Assembly (NCBI RefSeq): GCF_900104515.1
Contig: NZ_FNJL01000003.1
Location: 62,001-126,000, forward strand
Length of the DNA: 64,000 nt
Reading direction: 5' to 3'
From: Paracidovorax cattleyae
GTDB lineage: Bacteria; Pseudomonadota; Gammaproteobacteria; Burkholderiales; Burkholderiaceae_C
The stretch's first letter is position 1. The number at the start of each line of letters is the position of its first letter. The notes under the pieces are model-generated. The model was not told the origin of the DNA, searched no databases, and was given only the letters and a program-made list of their open reading frames with translations. The translations under genes were made by a program, and so were the position numbers. Shown here in pieces: positions 55,363 to 64,000 of this stretch.

Positions 55363-55911
55363 ATGCACTCCACGACATCCCCCGGCCTCGAAGCCCCCCT
55401 TCCCGAAACGCCGGCCCACGGCAATGCCGCTCTGTCCGCCCCGCTGCGGGCCCCTTCGCTGCGCAGGCGCATGGCCTGCTGGGTGTACGAGGGCATCCTG
55501 ATGTTCGGGGTCGTCTTCATCTCGGGCTACCTCTTCGATTCGCTGAGCCAGTCACGCCACGCGCTGGACCTCCGCGCGCTGCGGATGGCCTTCCTGTTCG
55601 TGGTCTTCGGCATCTATTTCACCTGGTTCTGGGCCAGGGGCCAGACGCTGGCCATGAAGACCTGGCACATCCGGCTGCGGGACCGCCACGGGGCCCCGGT
55701 GACGCAGGCACGTGCGCTCTGGCGCTACGTGCTGAGCTGGCTCTGGTTCCTGCCGCCGCTCGCCATCGTCGCCCCGCTGGGGCTGGGTGCGGGCGAGATC
55801 ACCGTCCTCACCCTGGGTTGGGTGGCTGTCTGGGCCCTCCTGAGCCGCTTCCATCCGCAGCGCCAGTTCTGGCACGATGCCTGGGCCGGCACCCGGCTGG
55901 TGCAGGCCTGA
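55363..55911 (+). CDS. RDD family membrane protein
   Basis: A 182-residue inner-membrane protein of the RDD family, with the family's Arg-rich first helix (RRRMACWVYEGILMFGVVFI), the Asp of LRDRHGAP and helices in LWRYVLSWLWFLPPLAIV. Function of the family is uncertain; some members are linked to sodium/proton exchange. ATG 55363 was chosen; an ATG at 55342 lies in frame but overlaps the DUF3106 gene. Last gene of the sigma-DUF3619-DUF3106-RDD cluster. Confidence 0.85.
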   Translation: MHSTTSPGLEAPLPETPAHGNAALSAPLRAPSLRRRMACWVYEGILMFGVVFISGYLFDSLSQSRHALDLRALRMAFLFVVFGIYFTWFWARGQTLAMKTWHIRLRDRHGAPVTQARALWRYVLSWLWFLPPLAIVAPLGLGAGEITVLTLGWVAVWALLSRFHPQRQFWHDAWAGTRLVQA

Positions 55912-56010
55912 CGGTGGAAACCTGGCCGGCGCCGCCTGCCGGCCCCTGATCCGGTGGCCCGGCGCCGTTGAGGCCTGCGGCGATACTGTCCGGCACCTTC
56001 TTCTTTCCGT

Positions 56011-56403
56011 ATGAACGCACCGATCTTCGACAATCCCCACAAGGCCCGGCGTGGGCTCGGCCGCATCTGGCACGCGGGGATCCACTCGTGCCACGGCCTG
56101 CAGGCCGGCTGGTCCGAAAAGGCCTTCCGGCTCGAGGCCATCCTGGCGTGCATCCTGCTTCCGCTGGCCTTCTGGGTCGCGCGCAGCTGGGTGGAGGCGG
56201 CGCTGCTGTGCGGCAGCGCGGTGCTCGTGCTGATCACGGAACTGCTGAATTCCGCGGTCGAGGCCGCGATCGACCGCATCGGGCCGGAATGGCATGCGCT
56301 GTCCAAGCGCGCCAAGGACATGGGCAGCGCCGCGGTGCTGCTGGGCCTGATCTTCTGTGCCGCGGTATGGACCGCGGCCCTGTTCCAGAGGTTCCACGGA
56401 TGA
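56011..56403 (+). CDS. dgkA: Diacylglycerol kinase
   Basis: A 130-residue trimeric membrane kinase that phosphorylates diacylglycerol from membrane-derived oligosaccharide synthesis, recycling it to phosphatidate. The catalytic segment ELLNSAVEAAIDRI with the conserved Glu and Asn, and AKDMGSAAVLLGL, are present along with three transmembrane helices. Its stop overlaps the start of the LOG gene (ATGA at 56400-56403). Confidence 0.93.
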   Translation: MNAPIFDNPHKARRGLGRIWHAGIHSCHGLQAGWSEKAFRLEAILACILLPLAFWVARSWVEAALLCGSAVLVLITELLNSAVEAAIDRIGPEWHALSKRAKDMGSAAVLLGLIFCAAVWTAALFQRFHG

Positions 56404-56993
56404 AAGATCCCGCTTTTTCCCTGTGTGTGTATCTCGGTTCGCGCCCCGGCGGGAACCTGGCCTTCACCGACGCAGCCATCGCCGTGGGCGAGTGGATCGG
56501 CCGCCACGGCGGCCAGCTGGTGTACGGCGGCGGCCGCAGCGGGCTCATGGGCACGGTGGCCGAGGCCACGCGCCGCGCCGGCGGCCGCGTAGTGGGCATC
56601 ATCCCGCAGGCGCTGGTGGACAAGGAACTGGCCAACCAGGCCTGCGACGAGCTGCACATCGTGCAGACCATGCACGAGCGCAAGGCCATGATGGCCGAGC
56701 GCTGCGACGCCTTCGTCGCCCTGCCCGGGGGCATCGGCACGTTCGAGGAGCTTTTCGAGGTCTGGACGTGGCGCCAGCTCGGCTACCACGACAAGCCGCT
56801 GGGCCTGCTGGACGTGGACGGCTACTATGGCGGGCTGCTCGAATTCCTCCGGCACAGCGTGCGCAGCGGCCTGATGAGCGACTGGCAGATGGGATTGCTG
56901 TCGGTGGACTCCGATCCGGATGCCCTGCTGCGCGCGCTGGTGGAGGCTGCCGGCACCAGCCAGGACTCCGTGCCGCTGCGCACGGTGATCTGA
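56400..56993 (+). CDS. LOG family protein (cytokinin riboside 5'-monophosphate phosphoribohydrolase)
   Basis: A 197-residue Rossmann-fold protein. The signatures LVYGGGRSGLMGTVAEA and LPGGIGTFEELFEVWTWRQL (the PGGxGTxxE motif of LOG enzymes) are complete, so it should be able to release the base from nucleoside 5'-monophosphates. In plant-associated bacteria LOG genes can make free cytokinins, but the family is also housekeeping. Coupled to dgkA. No isopentenyltransferase gene is nearby, which argues for a non-hormone role here. Confidence 0.88.
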   Translation: MKDPAFSLCVYLGSRPGGNLAFTDAAIAVGEWIGRHGGQLVYGGGRSGLMGTVAEATRRAGGRVVGIIPQALVDKELANQACDELHIVQTMHERKAMMAERCDAFVALPGGIGTFEELFEVWTWRQLGYHDKPLGLLDVDGYYGGLLEFLRHSVRSGLMSDWQMGLLSVDSDPDALLRALVEAAGTSQDSVPLRTVI

Positions 56994-57042
56994 CGGCGGC
57001 GGGCGGGACGCCGGGCGCGCCCCGGCACCAGAAACTCCCGCC

Positions 57043-59120
<2,078 letters not shown>

Positions 59121-59212
59121 GGAAAGGCTGCGGAAAAGGACTCGGAGGATTATGTCATCCGTGTCCGCCGCGCACGGCGCGTCACGTTATCCCCGCGTAC
59201 GCTGGACAACTC

Positions 59213-59221
59213 TGTGGATAA
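59213..59221 (-). other. Single perfect DnaA box in the nadE-DUF482 gap
   Basis: TTATCCACA on the minus strand. It lies in the 294-bp interval between the divergent nadE and DUF482 genes, which otherwise holds no gene. A single box is not an origin; it may bind DnaA as a regulator or titration site, or occur by chance. Confidence 0.4.
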
Positions 59222-59414
59222 GCCGTGGCTTGGGCTGTAGGGCGCGGGTAAACCCTTGTGGCGATTACAGATTTATTGCAGTGCCGCATTTTTGGGCAGT
59301 GGATGGACATCTCCACGGCAGGCGGGGGAGATCGCTTTTGCGCCATCATGGACAGGGTTGCCGTCCCACCGCGGCGGCCCCCGCCATTCCCTGCTCCCAC
59401 CTTCGGACCGCCCC

Positions 59415-60644
59415 GTGAGTGACCCTGACGATCTTCCGCCATCCTCTGGCGACTACACCCTGCAATGCCATGGCTCACCCGACGGCGTGAATGCCCGGGA
59501 ATGGGACGCCCTGCTGGACGCCCAGGACGCGCCGACGCCGTTCATGCGGCATGCCTACCTGGCCGCGCTGCATGACAGCGGCAGCGCGGTGCCGGAATCC
59601 GGCTGGTCTCCGGTGTTCTGCACCCTGCATCGGTCGGGCATGCTGGCGGGCGCCTGCGTGCTCTACGCCAAACCCCATTCCTACGGCGAATATGTGTTCG
59701 ACCATGCCTGGGCCCACGCGTATGCCCGGCATGGCGTGGAGTACTACCCCAAGGCGGTGGTCGCGGTGCCCTTCACCCCGGTGCCCGGTGCACGGCTGCT
59801 GGCGGTGGACGATGCCGCGCGCGAGGTGCTCGTCCGGGCACTGGTTCAGTGGTGCGAGGAAGCGGGCATGTCGTCGCTGCACCTGCTGTTCGCCGCGCCG
59901 CAGGACGTGGAGGCTGCCCGCGAGGCAGGGCTGATGTTACGGCAGACGGTGCAGTTCCACTGGCGCAATGCCGATCCGGCCACGGGTGCGGCGTTCGCCA
60001 CGTTCGACGCATTCCTCGCAACGCTCTCGCAGGACAAGCGCAAGAAGATCCGCCAGGAGCGCCGCCGCGTGGCGGACGCCGGCGTGACCTTCCGGTGGGC
60101 ACGCGGCAGCGGCATCGGCCCGCAGGACTGGGATTTCTTCTACCGCTGTTACGAGCGCACCTACTGGGAGCACGGCAATCCGCCGTATCTCACGCGCGAT
60201 TTCTTCCACCGGATGGAGCGCGACATGCCCGAGGCCTGGCTGCTCTTCGTGGCGGAGCGCGCCGGCGAGCCGATCGCCTGCAGCCTCGTGGCGCTCGGCG
60301 AGGACGCGGGCCCGCACGGCCGCCCGGTGGCCTATGGTCGCTACTGGGGGGCGCTGGAGCGCGTGGACTGCCTGCATTTCGAGGCCTGTTACTACCAGCC
60401 GCTGGCCTGGTGCATCGCGCATGGCGCCGGCCGCTTCGAGGGAGGGGCGCAGGGCGAGCACAAGATGGCCCGGGCGCTGATGCCGGTAGCGACTTCCAGC
60501 GCGCACTGGCTGGCGCATCCCGGGTTCGCGGCGGCGGTCGAGGATTTCCTGCACCGCGAAGGCCGGGGCGTGGAGGGCTACCTGCAGGAACTGGAAGCGC
60601 ACAGTCCCTTCAAGCCCGCTGCCCGGCCGCGGGACATGGGCTGA
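59415..60644 (+). CDS. GNAT-fold protein of the DUF482 (peptidogalycan biosynthesis/FemX-like) family
   Basis: A 409-residue protein with two Fem/GNAT-like halves: PFMRHAYLAALHDSGSAVPE, GEYVFDHAWAHAYARHGVEY, then VQFHWRNADP, KRKKIRQERRRV, PYLTRDFFHRMERDMP and GAGRFEGGAQGEHKMARALM, all characteristic of DUF482. The family is annotated as peptidogalycan/acyltransferase-like but no substrate is known. The start is a GTG at 59415 since the next ATG would remove conserved sequence; low certainty on the exact codon. Confidence 0.85.
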   Translation: MSDPDDLPPSSGDYTLQCHGSPDGVNAREWDALLDAQDAPTPFMRHAYLAALHDSGSAVPESGWSPVFCTLHRSGMLAGACVLYAKPHSYGEYVFDHAWAHAYARHGVEYYPKAVVAVPFTPVPGARLLAVDDAAREVLVRALVQWCEEAGMSSLHLLFAAPQDVEAAREAGLMLRQTVQFHWRNADPATGAAFATFDAFLATLSQDKRKKIRQERRRVADAGVTFRWARGSGIGPQDWDFFYRCYERTYWEHGNPPYLTRDFFHRMERDMPEAWLLFVAERAGEPIACSLVALGEDAGPHGRPVAYGRYWGALERVDCLHFEACYYQPLAWCIAHGAGRFEGGAQGEHKMARALMPVATSSAHWLAHPGFAAAVEDFLHREGRGVEGYLQELEAHSPFKPAARPRDMG

Positions 60645-60762
60645 GGTCCCGGTCTCCGTGCCGGGCAACCGCATTCCGGCGGCGACCGCCCACCCGCCCA
60701 CATGGCCGAAGGAGTGGGCCGATCATGGACGGCGCCCGCGTGCGGGGCCCGGGATCAGGGTT

Positions 60763-61272
60763 TCAGTTGGTCGCGACGGAGCGCACGAGGCCCATCTCGG
60801 AACTGCTCAGCAGCGATTCGATGTCCATGACGATCAGCATGCGCTCGCCCAGCGTGGCAATGCCGGTGACGAAGGCGGAGTCCACCTGGCCCTGGAACTG
60901 CGGAGCGGGCCGGATCGCTTCGGCGGACAGTTCCACCACGTCCGCCACCGCATCCACCACCGCGCCGAGGACCGTCCCGCCGACGTTCAGGATGATGACG
61001 ACCGTGAAGTCGGTGTACTCGGCCTGGGCGCAGTGGAGCTTCAGGCGCAGGTCCACGATGGGGACGATCACGCCGCGCAGGTCGATCACGCCCTTGATGA
61101 ACTCCGGCGCATGCGCCATGCGCGTGGGCTGCTCGTAGGAGCGGATTTCCTGCACGCGCAGGATGTCGATGCCGTATTCCTCCTGGCCCAGGCGGAAGGT
61201 CAGGTACTCCGCGGGCGGAGTGGCGGCTTGAGCGCCCGAGCGGTGCTGGGCGGCAGAAGGGGTGGACAGCAT
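60763..61272 (-). CDS. CheW-like chemotaxis coupling protein
   Basis: A 169-residue CheW-domain protein linking chemoreceptors to CheA. The opening EYLTFRLGQEEYGIDILRVQ and the EIRSYEQPTRMAHAPEFIKG, VIDLRGVIVPIVDLRLKL segments are diagnostic. ATG 61272 with AAAGGA upstream. It is not beside a che operon, so it is an accessory CheW, perhaps serving one particular receptor. It is transcribed apart from the scoAB operon, 232 bp away. Confidence 0.92.
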   Translation of the reverse strand: MLSTPSAAQHRSGAQAATPPAEYLTFRLGQEEYGIDILRVQEIRSYEQPTRMAHAPEFIKGVIDLRGVIVPIVDLRLKLHCAQAEYTDFTVVIILNVGGTVLGAVVDAVADVVELSAEAIRPAPQFQGQVDSAFVTGIATLGERMLIVMDIESLLSSSEMGLVRSVATN

Positions 61273-61504
61273 GGCGGATCCTTTGGTGAAGCGGGTCAGA
61301 TGCGCGGCCGGGCAATGCGATCCGGCACGTTTATCACATTGTCGGGGCAGAATAGCAGCCCGCTGGTTACTTGTGGTGACATTTAACCATTTTCCCACTC
61401 CGCGGGTTGTCGGAACAGATGCATACCGCAGGCCGTTGCAAAGGACCCACTCCAGCGGAGATGCCCGGGCCGGGCCGCGCCTCCCGGGCGGCCGGCCCTG
61501 CCGT

Positions 61505-62146
61505 TCAGGCGGACAGCAGCTTCACGCCGGTCTTCGCCTGCAACGCCTCGAAGTCCACGCCCGGCGCCCGTTCCACGACCTTCAGGCCTCCGGGCGTCAC
61601 ATCCATCACGGCCAGGTCGGTGATGATGCGGTCCACCACGCCCACGCCCGTCAGGGGCAGCGTGCAGGCCGGCAGGATCTTCAGGTCCTCTGTCCCGTCC
61701 TTCTTCTTCGCGACGTGCTCCATCAGCACGATCACGCGCTTGACGCCGGCCACGAGGTCCATGGCGCCGCCCATGCCCTTGACCATCTTGCCGGGGATCA
61801 TCCAGTTGGCGAGGTCGCCCTTCTCGCTGACCTGCATGGCGCCCAGGATCGAGAGGTTGATCTTGCCGCCGCGGATCATGGCGAACGACTGGTCGCTGCC
61901 GAAGATGGACGAGCCGGGAATGGTCGTGACGGTCTGCTTGCCGGCGTTGATGAGGTCGGCGTCCACGGCGTCCTCGGCCGGGAAGGGGCCGATGCCCAGC
62001 ATGCCGTTCTCGGATTGCAGCCACACTTCCTTGTCGCCGGTGTGGTTGGCCACCAGCGTGGGGATGCCGATGCCGAGGTTCACGTAGAAGCCGTCTTCCA
62101 GCTCCTGCGCCGCGCGCGCGGCCATCTGGTCTTGGGTCCAGGGCAT
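61505..62146 (-). CDS. scoB: 3-oxoacid CoA-transferase subunit B
   Basis: A 213-residue beta subunit of succinyl-CoA:3-ketoacid CoA-transferase, which moves CoA from succinyl-CoA to acetoacetate or 3-oxoadipate. The catalytic Glu is in [26 protein letters not shown] and [18 protein letters not shown] are typical. The start lies 1 bp beyond the scoA stop, so the two are cotranslated. PcaJ/AtoA cannot be excluded as exact role. Confidence 0.92.
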   Translation of the reverse strand: MPWTQDQMAARAAQELEDGFYVNLGIGIPTLVANHTGDKEVWLQSENGMLGIGPFPAEDAVDADLINAGKQTVTTIPGSSIFGSDQSFAMIRGGKINLSILGAMQVSEKGDLANWMIPGKMVKGMGGAMDLVAGVKRVIVLMEHVAKKKDGTEDLKILPACTLPLTGVGVVDRIITDLAVMDVTPGGLKVVERAPGVDFEALQAKTGVKLLSA

Positions 62147-62147
62147 G

Positions 62148-62963
62148 TCAGGCTCCTTCTTTCTTGTTGGCGGGCACGGTGGGCACCACGGGGACGTCGG
62201 CCGCGGCGGCGGCCTGGGCGATCACGGCCTGGGCCTCGACCTTGGCGGCGACGACATCGACGGGTGCGGCAGCGCTCACGGTGCGCTTTTCGATGCGCTT
62301 CTCGGGATTCGGGTTGTGCACGATGCGGTGCACGTAGATGCCTGGCAGGTGCACGTCGTCGGGCGCGATCTCGCCGGTCTCGACGATCTCCTCCACCTCG
62401 ACGATGCAGAGCCTGCCCGCCGTGGCCGCCGCCGGATTGAAGTTGCGCGCGGTGAGGCGGAACTGCAGGTTGCCCGACTTGTCGGCCCGGTGCGCCTTGA
62501 CCAGCGACACGCCGGGCACCAGGGAGCGCTCCATCACGTAGGTCTCGCCGTCGAATTCACGCAGTTCCTTGCCCTCGGCCACGATGGTGCCCACGCCGGT
62601 CTTGGTGAAGAAGGCAGGAATGCCCGCGCCGCCGGCACGCAGCTTCTCGGCCAGCGTACCCTGGGGCGTGAACTCCAGTTCCAGCTCGCCCGCGAGGTAC
62701 TGGCGCTCGAATTCCTTGTTCTCACCCACATAGGACGAAATCATCTTCTTGATCTGCCGCGTCTCCAGCAGCTTGCCCAGGCCGAAGCCGTCCACGCCCG
62801 CGTTGTTGGAAATCACGGTGAGGCCCTTCACGCCGCTGTCGCGCAGGGCGTCGATCAGCGCCTCGGGGATGCCGCAGAGCCCGAAACCGCCGACGGCCAG
62901 CAACTGGCCGTCGGCCACGACGCCCTTGAGCGCCTCGGCCGCGGAGGGGAAAAGCTTGTTCAC
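62148..62963 (-). CDS. scoA: 3-oxoacid CoA-transferase subunit A with C-terminal extension
   Basis: A 271-residue alpha subunit of the CoA-transferase. The family core includes [35 protein letters not shown] and [20 protein letters not shown]. Typical ScoA ends about residue 232; here an Ala/Val-rich tail of about 40 residues follows ([20 protein letters not shown]). Start is a GTG with GAGGAG seven bases upstream. Transcribed divergently from a PAS-LuxR regulator across overlapping palindromes. Confidence 0.92.
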   Translation of the reverse strand: MNKLFPSAAEALKGVVADGQLLAVGGFGLCGIPEALIDALRDSGVKGLTVISNNAGVDGFGLGKLLETRQIKKMISSYVGENKEFERQYLAGELELEFTPQGTLAEKLRAGGAGIPAFFTKTGVGTIVAEGKELREFDGETYVMERSLVPGVSLVKAHRADKSGNLQFRLTARNFNPAAATAGRLCIVEVEEIVETGEIAPDDVHLPGIYVHRIVHNPNPEKRIEKRTVSAAAPVDVVAAKVEAQAVIAQAAAAADVPVVPTVPANKKEGA

Positions 62964-62996
62964 TTGGAGACTCCTCAACAACAAGGTGGATGGCCG

Positions 62997-63024
62997 CTAC
63001 GATACTACGTATATCGTTACGTAG
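62997..63024. promoter_or_regulatory. Overlapping palindromes, probable operator of the PAS-LuxR regulator
   Basis: Two inverted repeats interlock in 28 bases between the divergent scoA and PAS-LuxR genes: ACGATA-N7-TATCGT (62999-63017) and CTACGTA-N6-TACGTAG (63005-63024). The spacing fits binding by a dimeric regulator. This is the likely control point for both directions; the binding protein is inferred to be the adjacent LuxR-type regulator. Confidence 0.6.
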
Positions 63025-63042
63025 TTTTCCCTAAATACTTCC

Positions 63043-63588
63043 ATGGATGTCGCCGATTACCGCCTCGCGTTCGACATGGCCCCGGTGGGGCTGGTCATCT
63101 CGCGCAACCGCACCATGGTGGACTGCAACCGGCAGGTATGCGAGATGTTCGGTGCCTCGCGCGAGGTGCTGATCGGCCAGTCGTTCCGCATTCTCTATCC
63201 CAGCGCCGACGAGTACGAGCGCCTGGGCCGGCGCATGGAGCCCATCCTGAACGCCAAGGGCCACTACGCGGACAACCGCATCATGCGCCGGACCAGCGGC
63301 GAGGTGTTCTGGTGCCACGTGTCGGGCCGGGCGCTCAACCGCAAGGCCCCGCACGAATCGGGCATCTGGAGCTTCGAGGACCTGAGTTCGCAGCGTCCGG
63401 TGAAGGCCGAACTCACGGGCCGCGAACGCGAGGTGGCCGCGCGGCTGCTGGACGGAATGACCTCCAAGGAGATCGGCCGGGCGCTGGACATCAGCCACCG
63501 CACGGTGGAGATCTACCGGGCGCGCCTGATGCGCAAATATGGCGCCTCGACCGCAGCCGATCTGGTACAAAAATTGATGGTCGGCTGA
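63043..63588 (+). CDS. PAS domain LuxR-family transcriptional regulator
   Basis: A 181-residue regulator. Residues about 5-120 form a PAS domain (FDMAPVGLVISRNRTMVDCN, RQVCEMFGASREVLIGQSFR), and residues about 125-180 a LuxR helix-turn-helix (LTGREREVAARLLDGMTSKE, IGRALDISHRTVEIYRARLM). It has no receiver domain, so it probably senses a small molecule or redox state through PAS. Divergent from scoAB over the palindromic region, so likely regulates ketone-body CoA transfer and itself. Confidence 0.9.
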   Translation: MDVADYRLAFDMAPVGLVISRNRTMVDCNRQVCEMFGASREVLIGQSFRILYPSADEYERLGRRMEPILNAKGHYADNRIMRRTSGEVFWCHVSGRALNRKAPHESGIWSFEDLSSQRPVKAELTGREREVAARLLDGMTSKEIGRALDISHRTVEIYRARLMRKYGASTAADLVQKLMVG

Positions 63589-63705
63589 GGACGCTTGCCG
63601 GGCAGGACAACACTTGGTTGCATCTGCGCCACCTCGGTGGGGTTCGGAACTGCCGTGGCGGCAGATAACTTTCGCGCCTTCCCCACCCACGGCCCTCCCA
63701 CCGCC

Positions 63706-64000
63706 ATGACCCCGTCTGCTTCATCCCTCCGGAAGGCCGCAGCCTTCGCCGCGTTCGCCGCATTCGCCGCGGCATCCCTCACTGCCTGCGGTGGTGGAGG
63801 TGGTGGCGGCGAGCTGACCCCAGCGCCCTCGCCCTCGCCCTCGCCCTCGCCCTCGCCCTCGCCCTCTCCGTCGCCATCGCCTTCTCCTGGACCGGCACCC
63901 GCGCCGTCTGCCGGCAGCTCAGCCGCCTGCTACAACGTGGCGGACTACAACGAAGGCACCGTCCTCGTGGAGGAAGGCATCACCAGGATGCAGGGCCAGG
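63706..64000 (+). CDS. Lipoprotein with Pro-Ser repeat, truncated by the window end
   Basis: The first 98 codons are present. The N-terminus has a lipoprotein signal with lipobox LTAC (Cys28), then a run of seven Gly, a Pro-Ser linker of about 20 residues and the start of a domain (ACYNVADYNEGTVLVEEGIT). Thus an exported, lipid-anchored protein with a flexible linker; no family can be named from the fragment. Confidence 0.7.
   Translation, partial: MTPSASSLRKAAAFAAFAAFAAASLTACGGGGGGGELTPAPSPSPSPSPSPSPSPSPSPSPGPAPAPSAGSSAACYNVADYNEGTVLVEEGITRMQGQ
63825..63866 (+). repeat. Hexanucleotide repeat (GCCCTC)7 in the lipoprotein gene
   Basis: Seven perfect copies of GCCCTC, continuing as degenerate copies to about 63890. 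It encodes alternating Pro-Ser and keeps frame on slippage, so linker length may vary between strains. Confidence 0.9.

Noticed and set aside
59213-59221. Chromosomal origin suggested by a perfect DnaA box
   Set aside because: Only one box, no A+T-rich unwinding element and no dnaA/dnaN neighbours.
63825-63866. CRISPR-like repeat array
   Set aside because: Six-base contiguous repeats within a coding frame and no spacers; same applies to the repeat at 10552-10640.

Overview
The window is GC-rich, densely packed DNA of a betaproteobacterium, most likely family Comamonadaceae close to Acidovorax. This rests on recognising protein families and gene neighbourhoods by eye (TadA fused to an alpha/beta hydrolase, aat-bpt pair, ilvI-ilvH-ilvC-pssA-leuA order, DUF3619/DUF3106 with a sigma factor, a PAS-LuxR regulator beside scoAB); no database search was possible. 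Most of it is ordinary chromosome with two accessory patches.

Layout. 1-4.8 kb: acyl-CoA catabolism genes (end of a 3-hydroxyacyl-CoA dehydrogenase, a crotonase-fold enzyme, a Crp/Fnr regulator, and a kinase plus acyl-CoA dehydrogenase pair resembling the 4-hydroxyacyl-CoA pathway). 4.8-11.4 kb: an accessory island with a decayed aminotransferase, a 79-bp rhs scrap, a probable immunity gene and a 1,564-residue secreted RHS protein carrying 44 consecutive prolines; this part is visibly richer in A+T than its flanks. 11.4-19.1 kb (minus strand): penicillin-acylase-family enzyme, a tadA-ldcA-cyclase/FHA operon, a small membrane-anchored protein and a branched-chain amino acid binding protein. 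19.3-20.4 kb: an unknown protein with a type III-effector-like N-terminus behind a near-match to a PIP/hrpII promoter. 20.4-33.9 kb: an rRNA-hydroxylase-like U32 protein, MetY, the ergothioneine genes egtB and egtD, membrane and signalling proteins, OmpW, and a GAF-EAL protein.

33.9-46.8 kb: housekeeping genes: purL, map, glnD, def, two identical tRNA-Asn genes, the N-degron transferases aat and bpt, an IclR regulator and PbpG. 46.9-53.1 kb: branched-chain amino acid synthesis on the minus strand (ilvI, ilvH, ilvC, then pssA and leuA) punctuated by clear intrinsic terminators. 53.4-57 kb: an ECF-like sigma factor overlapping a DUF3619 membrane protein, followed by DUF3106, RDD, dgkA and LOG genes. 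57-64 kb: glnB (substrate of GlnD, also in this window), nadE, a DUF482 acyltransferase, cheW, the ketone-body CoA transferase scoAB with a divergent PAS-LuxR regulator, and the start of a lipoprotein cut by the window edge.

The observations most worth following are the RHS/immunity module and its expandable polyproline tract, the candidate type III effector, the TadA fusion whose hydrolase half has lost its nucleophile, and the overlapping palindromes between scoA and the PAS-LuxR gene.
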